A stretch of DNA of 64,000 nt. Origin: Ancylobacter crimeensis (GTDB lineage: Bacteria; Pseudomonadota; Alphaproteobacteria; Rhizobiales; Xanthobacteraceae). The position numbers were made by a program, and so were the translations under genes. Below the pieces are notes generated by a model that did not search any database, had not been told where the DNA came from, and saw nothing but the letters and a program-made list of their open reading frames with translations. How positions within the stretch are numbered: the first letter of the stretch is position 1; the number at the start of each line of letters is the position of its first letter. The stretch covers positions 1-64,000 of the forward strand of contig NZ_JALKCH010000001.1 in NCBI RefSeq assembly GCF_023016805.1, written 5' to 3'. Shown one piece after another: positions 58,208 to 64,000 of this stretch.

Positions 58208-59372
58208 TCAAAGGAAGCGGGCAACGTCCTCCGGTGCGAGTTGCACCCGGATGCCAGCGCGTAGCGCATCAAGGCCGAGGCGCTGGAGATCTTCGTTGAA
58301 GTCCCGAGCGTCGGCGACGATGGAATGGCCTCGATTCCCTCGGCGTTGGCCCGTTCGATCATTATGTCGCGCGCGCCGTCACCCGCCGGGTCGTCATCTC
58401 GGACGATATAGAGCCGCCGCAGAGTCGATGGCAACAGGATGGCGGCCAGATGCGCCGCCGAGAGCGCCGGAGCCATCGCCATCTCGGGCAAGACCTGCGG
58501 GAGCGACAGCATGGTCTCGATACCTTCGCCTGCCGCCATCACGCTGCCGGGTACACCGATGCGGACGGCAGCCCCAGCAGATCGCCCATTGCCTTGCGCG
58601 GAGTGTCGATCGGGGCCTTGTCCGAGCCGTCGGGCGCGAGCCAGGTGCGGTGTGCGCCGGTGATCTTGCCATCGAGGTCGGTCACGGCGGCGATCATGGC
58701 GGGCCAGGTCTCGGTCGGGCCATCGTCGGGTTTGTAATAGCAGCGCGGGTGGAAACGCAGGCTGCCGGTTCCGTGCAGAAGCGTAATGCCGCGTCGGCGC
58801 AGATAGGTGTCGAGCAGCTTGCCGAGGACGGCGGGACCGGAGGCGCCGACCGGCACGAAGAAGCGCAGCTTCCACGAAATGATCTCGCTGAAGAGACCGT
58901 AGGCGCGCAGGCGATCCCGCATTGTGTCGCTCAGCTCGATGCGGTTCGTGCCCATGACGCGCGCGGCTAAGCTGGAGCCCGTCAGCTAGGTCGAGGATGG
59001 TGCGGCCGTCCACCAGTGCGGCATAGGCGTCGTCGCTGCTGAGATTGGCAGTTCCGGTCGAGGCGGCGTTGGTGGCCCAGGCGAGCGACACCCGCCGTCC
59101 GATGATGCGTTCGCCATCATCGGTCTGAAGCCGATAGACGCGCGTCGACTCGTTCGGCAGGCGCTTCCACACGGGCAGGAGCAAGCCGCTGACCATGTGG
59201 ATCGTCCCGTCGGTGAAGGCGGGCACCTCGTCGACCTCGCGTTGCCAGACGGCGGCGAAGGTGTCGCGCTCGGTCTCCTGCCAATGGCTGTCCGCCATCA
59301 TGACGATGGTCGCATGATGCTGTTCCATCGGCCGGATCAGCCGGACGCACCGGAGCATCTGGCCGGCGGCTT
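58208..59372 (-). pseudogene. Chimeric remnant: strawberry-notch helicase tail + toprim protein
   Basis: Part 1 (59372 to about 58805) matches the C-terminus of ICE-borne strawberry-notch helicase/methyltransferases: IVMMADSHWQETERDTFAAVW, VSGLLLPVWKRLP, STRVYRLQTDDGERIIGRRVS, then after a frameshift NRIELSDTMRDRLRAYGLFS and GPAVLGKLL. At about 58805 it fuses to part 2, a toprim-domain protein: YLRRRGITLLHGTGSLRFHP, DLDGKITGAHRTWLAPDG, then after another frameshift VMAAGEGIETMLSL, LYIVRDDDPAGDGARD, and a last shift before DFNEDLQRLGLDALRAG and stop 58210. Three frameshifts plus a fusion make it dead. Confidence 0.75.
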
Positions 59373-60180
59373 GGCTATGCAACGCTTTGGATGTCTCCCG
59401 ATCAGGCTTTCATGCCTGGCTCAACCGCAGCCCGAGTGCGCATGCCCGGCACGATGGCATGCTCGCGACGGTGATCGACCGCAGCTTCAAGAGCAGCGAT
59501 CGAATCTATGGTGCACGACGCGTCTGGCACGATATGCTGGCGGAAGGGCTCTCCTGCGGCCTGCATCGGGTTGAACGGATCATGCGGGAGCATGGATTGC
59601 AGGCTCGGCCGCGCCGTCGTATGCCGAAGAATGTCGGCGTGCGGGCTGCCGCGTCGGACAAACTGCTCGACCGCGCCTTCGAGGCCTCAGCTCCAACCAG
59701 AAATGGGTGGCGGACTTCACCTACATCTGGACTGCGGCGGGCTGGCTCTACGTTGCCGCCGACGTCGACCTGTTCTCACGACGTGTCGTCGGCTGGGCAA
59801 TAAAGGCGGAGATGACAGCGCAACTCGTCACCGATGCTCTCATCATGGCGATCTGGCGCCGCGGCAAGCCGGATAGCCTGCTGCATCACAGCGACCAGGG
59901 CAGCCAATATACCAGCGAGCCGTTCCAGCGCCTGATGGCTGACCACGGCATCACCTGTTCGATGAGCCGGTCGGGCAACGTCTGGGACAATGCTGCGATG
60001 GAGAGCTTCTTCTCGTCGCTGAAAACCGAGCGCACAGCCCGCAAGGTCTACAGGACGAGGGATGACGCGAGAGCGGATGTGTTCGACGACATCGAGCGCT
60101 TCCACAATCGCCGACGCCGGCACTCGACGCGGGGCTATCTGAACCCGATCGAGTTCGAGGAACGAGCTAAATTAGCTTAA
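59373..60180 (+). mobile_element. Broken IS3-family transposase OrfB
   Basis: The frame begins ALDVSRSGFHAWLNR, so OrfA, the OrfB start and the left IR are missing. A one-base deletion near 59695 (expected APNQKWVADFTYIW) shifts the frame; the second frame then holds the DDE core: Asp in WVADFTYIW, Asp in LHHSDQGSQYTS and Glu in NAAMESFFSSLKTE, ending EFEERAKLA. GTGTCCACAGAACCGG after the stop may be part of the right end. Not mobile on its own. Confidence 0.85.
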
Positions 60181-60249
60181 CCTCGTGTCCACAGAACCGG
60201 CAGCAGCCCACTTCCCGTCGCGCTTGGCTGCGCGGGTCCAGTGAAGTGA

Positions 60250-60432
60250 CCAGTCCCGTCCAAGCTGACCAACGCCAAATGGGCAACGATCACGAAGGCG
60301 TCGTCCGACACGGCGTTGCGCGACATCAACGACCTGGTTCCGCGCGGCATCCTGGCGAAAGATCAGGGAGGCGGGCGCAGCACGAGCTATTCGCTTGCGG
60401 TCGCTCCCGGTGACGCGGAAACCGGGAGCTGA
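60250..60432 (+). pseudogene. Fic-family C-terminal remnant
   Basis: About 55 codons (LTNAKWATITKASSDTALRD, then INDLVPRGILAKDQGGGRST and SYSLA) match the winged-HTH tail of Fic/DOC-type AMPylating proteins. The Fic core (HPFxDGNGR) is absent. It lies directly after the broken IS3 element. Confidence 0.55.
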
Positions 60433-60514
60433 CGTCCGGGCGGACGTGGTGAGAGTGGAATCGGGCGCGGAGGGAGCATAACGGCATTGCCGTTGCGTCC
60501 CCCGCCGGGAAAGA

Positions 60515-60610
60515 TCAGCCCGTCCTGCGCGGGGCTTTGGCGAAGCCGTGATCGGTGGCGATGAGGGGTTCGAGCATCGGCACGATCAGCTTGGCGGGCT
60601 TGCCCGTCAT
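60515..60610 (-). CDS. Possible 5' fragment of next operon gene
   Basis: A 31-codon frame begins 3 nt after the aldolase stop (MTGKPAKLIVPMLEPLIATD). It may be the beginning of a gene cut by the island border, or chance. I recognise no family. Confidence 0.2.
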   Translation of the reverse strand: MTGKPAKLIVPMLEPLIATDHGFAKAPRRTG

Positions 60611-60613
60611 CCT

Positions 60614-61255
60614 TCAGCGCGGGGCCATCGCACGCAACTCGGCGATCTCGGGGGCGGTCAGGTAGCGGATCTTTTCACCGCGCAGGATGAAGGCGAGCCG
60701 GGCGGTCTCCTCCAGTTCCTCGGCATTGTTGACCGCGTCTTCCAGATCCTTTCCGAGCACCACCACGCCGTGCGAGGCGAGCAGGAAGGCGTTGACGGGA
60801 TGTGCCTTGGCGGCAATCGCCAGGTCGCGCCCGATCTCCGGGGCGCCTGGCCGGTAATAGGGAATGACCGGCATGTAGCCGACCCGCATCACATAATAGG
60901 GTGTGAAGGGGCGCAGGGCATTGTCAGCCGGCAAATCCTCGAGGCAGGAGAGCGCGGTGAGATAGGTCGAATGCAGGTGCACGATGGCGCCGACTTCGGG
61001 CCGGCTCTCGAAAAGCGCCAGATGAAAGGCGAATTCCTTCGACGGTTTCGACCCAGGAACGGGCGTTCCCTTCGCATCGATCTCGGCGAGATCGGCCGGG
61101 GTGATGCGGCCGAGGCTGCCGCCGGTCGGGGTTACGAGAAAGCCCCCGCCCTCGAGCCGGACCGAGACGTTGCCGGCACCGCCCACCGAATAGCCGCGAT
61201 CGAACAGGCTGTGGCAGAGCTTGCACAGCAATTCGGCCTTGGAGTTCCGGTTCAT
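60614..61255 (-). CDS. Class II aldolase, OtnC-like decarboxylase
   Basis: 213 residues. The zinc-binding HLHSTY (with a second His in the SHGVVVLG stretch) and the GGAGNVSVRLEGGGFLVTPTG start are typical of class II aldolase/adducin enzymes. It is close to 3-oxo-tetronate 4-phosphate decarboxylase (OtnC), used for C4 sugar acids. It lies 109 bp downstream of a TRAP transporter gene on the same strand, supporting a sugar-acid route. Other class II aldolases (fuculose-phosphate type) remain possible. Confidence 0.8.
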   Translation of the reverse strand: MNRNSKAELLCKLCHSLFDRGYSVGGAGNVSVRLEGGGFLVTPTGGSLGRITPADLAEIDAKGTPVPGSKPSKEFAFHLALFESRPEVGAIVHLHSTYLTALSCLEDLPADNALRPFTPYYVMRVGYMPVIPYYRPGAPEIGRDLAIAAKAHPVNAFLLASHGVVVLGKDLEDAVNNAEELEETARLAFILRGEKIRYLTAPEIAELRAMAPR

Positions 61256-61364
61256 CGTTTTCCCTCGACGCTGGATGGAGGCTCGGCCCCGGAAAGAAGC
61301 CCGGGTGCGCGTTTCGGCGGCGTGAAAAGCCGGGCGCCGGCAGGCAAGGCGCCCGGTTCTTCGG

Positions 61365-62633
61365 TTACTTTGACATCGCCCAGCTTGTGAACCCAGGCAC
61401 GTAGGTGACCAGGGCCAGCACGGCCAGCATGATGCCGATGAAGGGCAGCATTTTCCCGGTAAGCCTCATGATAGGCACGCCCGAGATACTGCTGGCGAGA
61501 TAGAGCGCCGTTCCGACCGGGGGCGTCAGCAGGCCGATGGTGAGGTTGATCACCATGATCAGGCCGAACTGCACGGGGTGAACGCCGAGATGCGCGGCCA
61601 CCGGGGCGAGGATCGGAGTCATCAGCAGGATCGCCGGGCCGCTGTCGAGGAACATGCCGACCACGAGCAGCATGAGGTTGATGAGCAGCAGCAGGAGGAT
61701 CTTGTTCTCGGTCAGGCTGAGAATGGCGGCCGCGATGGTTTGCGGCAGCCGGGCATTCGTCAGCAGCCAGCCGAACAGCGATGTCGCCGCGATGATGGCC
61801 GCAATGACGGCCGTGGCGATGGCGGCCTCCATGCAGATCTTCGGGATGCTGGCAATGTCGATCTCCTTGTAGACGAACATGCCGACGATGAAGGCATAGA
61901 CCGCGACGACGGCACCGCCCTCGGTGGGCGTGAATATCCCCGTCCGGATGCCGCCGATGATGATGACCGGCATCAGCAGCGCCCAGCTCGCATCCTTGAA
62001 GCGCTGCCACTTCTCGGCGCCGCTCACCCGGCCTTCGGTCGGATAGCCGTGCTTGACGGCGTAGAAATAGGAATAGACCGCGAAGCTGAGGCCGATCAGG
62101 ACGCCGGGAGCGATCGCAGCCAGAAACAGATCGCCGATCGACGCCTGGTTGGACACGCCATAAATGATGATGGCGATGCTGGGCGGGATGATCAGCGCGA
62201 GGCTGCCGGACGACGCGACCAGAGCCGCGGAGAAGCCGGCGTCGTAGTTGCGCTTCTTCATCTCGGGGATCATCACCGAGCCGAGCGCCGCAACGTCCGC
62301 TACGCCCGAGCCGGAGATGCCGCCCATGATCACGCCGCTGGCCGAAACCACATGGGCGAGGCTGCCGCGGATGTTGCCGACCAGCGCCAGCGCCAGATTG
62401 ATGATGCGCCGGGTAATGCCGCCATGACCCATGAGCGAGCCTGCCAGCATGAAGAGCGGGATGGCCATCAGCGGGAAGGAGTCCACCGAGGTGAACAGCC
62501 GCTGGCCGAACAGGGCCATCGGATAGCCCTGATAGAGGATGGCGCCCAGCGACGCCAGGGCGATGCCGAAAGCGACCGGAACGCCCAGGATGAGAAAGAA
62601 CGCGAAACCGCCGATGAGAAGAAGTGCGATCAT
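61365..62633 (-). CDS. dctM: TRAP transporter large permease (DctM)
   Basis: 422 residues and about 12 TM helices. Typical DctM segments: ALFGQRLFTSVDSFPLMAIP, SGSGVADVAALGSVMIPEM, TPTEGGAVVAVYAFIVG and GLLTPPVGTALYLASSISG. It is the ion-coupled translocation subunit. ATG 62633 overlaps the DctQ stop (ATGA). Confidence 0.93.
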   Translation of the reverse strand: MIALLLIGGFAFFLILGVPVAFGIALASLGAILYQGYPMALFGQRLFTSVDSFPLMAIPLFMLAGSLMGHGGITRRIINLALALVGNIRGSLAHVVSASGVIMGGISGSGVADVAALGSVMIPEMKKRNYDAGFSAALVASSGSLALIIPPSIAIIIYGVSNQASIGDLFLAAIAPGVLIGLSFAVYSYFYAVKHGYPTEGRVSGAEKWQRFKDASWALLMPVIIIGGIRTGIFTPTEGGAVVAVYAFIVGMFVYKEIDIASIPKICMEAAIATAVIAAIIAATSLFGWLLTNARLPQTIAAAILSLTENKILLLLLINLMLLVVGMFLDSGPAILLMTPILAPVAAHLGVHPVQFGLIMVINLTIGLLTPPVGTALYLASSISGVPIMRLTGKMLPFIGIMLAVLALVTYVPGFTSWAMSK

Positions 62634-63127
62634 AGCGCGCCCTTTTCGTCGAAGGTGACCTGCTTGCCGGAGACGGCCTGTTTCCACGTCGCGCGCAGCG
62701 CGAAGTAAGCCAGCATGGCTCCGCTGAAGGGGATCACCACGTAAACGTAATACATCGGGATACCGAGTGCGGCGCTGCGCTGGTTGAGGCCGAACCTCAT
62801 CAGCGAGATGCCGCCGACGAGCAGCGTGACGCCGACGATCGCCACCAGCAAGGTGTTGAACACCGCCAGTGCATGCGACGGCTTTACCGGCAGAAGCGAC
62901 ATCAGGAAATCGAGCGCGACGTGCGCCCGCGACTGGAAGGCGGCGGCCATGCCGAGGAAGGTGATCCAGACGAAGATGTAGCGTCCCAGCTCTTCCGACC
63001 AACTCAGCGAGTTCGCCAACGCATAGCGGGCGATCACCTGACCGAAGGTGACCAACATCATGGCGAAGATCAGCGCGCCAATGATCCAGAGAAGAGTAAC
63101 GTGTAGCAGGCGATCAAGATTTTCCAA
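62630..63127 (-). CDS. dctQ: TRAP transporter small permease (DctQ)
   Basis: 165 residues and 4 TM helices, with the family's SWSEELGRYIFVWITFLGMAAA stretch. TTG 63127 is preferred because AAGGAGG lies 7 nt upstream; the upstream extension (to 63232) is unlike DctQ. It partners DctM. Confidence 0.88.
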   Translation of the reverse strand: MENLDRLLHVTLLWIIGALIFAMMLVTFGQVIARYALANSLSWSEELGRYIFVWITFLGMAAAFQSRAHVALDFLMSLLPVKPSHALAVFNTLLVAIVGVTLLVGGISLMRFGLNQRSAALGIPMYYVYVVIPFSGAMLAYFALRATWKQAVSGKQVTFDEKGAL

Positions 63128-63179
63128 GCTGGTTCCTCCTTGGGCGGCACGCTGCGACCGGTTTCGCCGGTGGCTTGCG

Positions 63180-63218
63180 GCCCGGGACGGCAGAGCTTGA
63201 ACCTCCGCCGCCCCGGGC
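63180..63218 (-). terminator. Hairpin between dctP and dctQ
   Basis: GCCCGGG and CCCGGGC close a stem whose interior also pairs (CGGC/GCCG, GAG/CTC) around a short loop. There is no T run. It probably stabilises the SBP mRNA or gives partial termination. Confidence 0.45.
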
Positions 63219-63253
63219 ACTGCAGCAGTCAATGCCGGACAGGCCGTTGTTTG

Positions 63254-64000
63254 TTACCGTCCCAGCGTCTTGATGATGCGGTTGTAGAGATCGGGGTTCA
63301 CCTTGGCCGCGAAGGCCTCGTGAGCGCTGATGGCAGCGGCGGCGATCGGCGCCGTGTCGGGATGGCTGACCTGAAGGCCGGCGTCCTGCATCTTCTTCAG
63401 CATCTCGCCGGTCTGTGTGCGCACAGCCTCGTTCTCGGCCTGGGTGGCGGCAGCCCCGGCCTCGACGATGATCGTCTGCTGCTCGGGCGTGAGCTGGTTC
63501 CAGCGCAGATCGCTCATGGTCAGCGTCACGTACTCGTATTTGTGGTTCGTGAACGACAGGAATTTCTGCACTTCGTTGATGCGGCCGCCATAGATGAACG
63601 GGATCGGGTTTTCCTGCGCCTCGATGACGTGCTGCTCGAGGCCGGTATAGACCTCGCTCCAGGCCATCGGGGTCGGGTTCGCACCGATGGCACGCCAGGT
63701 GGTGACCATGGCGGGGATTTCCGGCACGCGGATCTTCAGGCCCTTGAGATCTTCGATACCCGTGATCGGCTTGTTCGCGGTGACCTGACGCGAGCCGCGC
63801 TCCCACCAGTTCAGGATGCGGACATTGGCGTTCTGCTGGACGTTGGCGGCGATTTCCTCGCCGATCGGACCCTGCACGATCTTGTTGAACTCGTCCTGCG
63901 ACTTGAACAGGTAAGGCAGTTCGAGCAATTGGATCGAGGGAGCGAAGTTGCCCAGCACGCCGGCGATCAGGCCGAAGTCCACCGTGCCCATCTGCATGCC
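63254..64000 (-). CDS. dctP: TRAP transporter substrate-binding protein (DctP), partial
   Basis: 249 C-terminal residues; the start and signal peptide lie beyond the window. Typical DctP features: FAPSIQLLELPYLFKSQDEF, GLKIRVPEIPAMV, VYTGLEQHVIEAQENP and TNHKYEYVTLTMSDLRWNQL. It binds the carboxylate ligand in the periplasm. The aldolase downstream suggests a C4 sugar acid (inference). Confidence 0.9.
   Translation of the reverse strand, partial: GMQMGTVDFGLIAGVLGNFAPSIQLLELPYLFKSQDEFNKIVQGPIGEEIAANVQQNANVRILNWWERGSRQVTANKPITGIEDLKGLKIRVPEIPAMVTTWRAIGANPTPMAWSEVYTGLEQHVIEAQENPIPFIYGGRINEVQKFLSFTNHKYEYVTLTMSDLRWNQLTPEQQTIIVEAGAAATQAENEAVRTQTGEMLKKMQDAGLQVSHPDTAPIAAAAISAHEAFAAKVNPDLYNRIIKTLGR

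Larger units (their letters stand above)
44131..60500. mobile_element. Genomic island in guaA, eroded ICE/IME
   Basis: Left end: guaA 3' end plus integrase. Cargo: AlpA regulator, TraA helicase half, AbiE, HTH-HsdR, DUF736, DUF2493, VapBC-like, HipBA, a helicase/toprim chimera, IS3 and Fic fragments. TraA, DUF736, DUF2493 and the strawberry-notch helicase are typical ICE or plasmid genes. The type IV secretion genes, relaxase domain, and plasmid-type rep/par genes are absent. The right edge (about 60.4-60.6 kb) is estimated from where metabolic genes resume. Confidence 0.65.

Overview
The window is GC-rich, densely packed DNA with alphaproteobacterial hallmarks: an O2-sensing FixL-type kinase beside a FixK-type regulator and an OmpR-type regulator, overlapping start/stop operons, and an island of the kind carried by rhizobial and xanthobacterial plasmids and ICEs. 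A member of Hyphomicrobiales, perhaps Xanthobacteraceae-like, is my inference; no rRNA or other taxonomic marker is present.

Layout. 1-2.8 kb is decayed flanking DNA: a serine-recombinase tail, tRNA-Gln(CUG), a dead SRAP gene and a cupin/JmjC-like gene. 3.3-8.0 kb is one tight operon that I consider the most novel part: a TusA-like protein, a DsrE-like protein, a PhnD/PhnE/PhnC-type ABC importer, and a TusA domain fused to the zinc-binding catalytic half of methionine synthase. 8.1-13.0 kb holds a YigZ-family gene, a cobalamin riboswitch controlling full-length metE with a coupled double-hotdog thioesterase, and rnk. 13.1-19.5 kb is an RND efflux pump operon ending in a two-domain glycosyltransferase. 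19.7-26.2 kb has an amidohydrolase, a CHASE4-like/GGDEF cyclase, a decayed kinase/ATPase gene and a large hybrid histidine kinase. 26.2-29.0 kb is a tauABC-like sulfonate importer. 29.3-33.5 kb is a microoxic module: hybrid FixL, FixK-like activator, FxkR-like regulator, a K-box between the last two, and a perfect FixK/FNR box upstream of a small gene. 33.7-44.2 kb is housekeeping: ppx/gppA, rlmE, an MFS exporter, guaB, a small ion-permease-like gene, a MAPEG gene, an rsmB-like gene and guaA.

The 3' end of guaA is the left end of a genomic island (about 44.1-60.5 kb): tyrosine integrase, AlpA regulator, the helicase half of a TraA relaxase, an AbiE toxin-antitoxin pair with a broken toxin, an HTH-HsdR pair without HsdM or HsdS, DUF736 and DUF2493 genes, a VapBC-like pair, a HipBA pair, a helicase/toprim chimera and a broken IS3 transposase. 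Several genes end exactly at junctions, so the island looks like an ICE worn down by internal deletions; I found no right attachment site by eye. From 60.6 kb to the end lies a class II aldolase with a TRAP transporter (DctM, DctQ and a partial DctP), probably for uptake of a small sugar acid.

Sulfur and one-carbon metabolism is a theme of the left half (sulfur relay operon, metE, tauABC), and oxygen/redox sensing of the middle. All family assignments come from reading the sequence and memory of the families; no database search was run.
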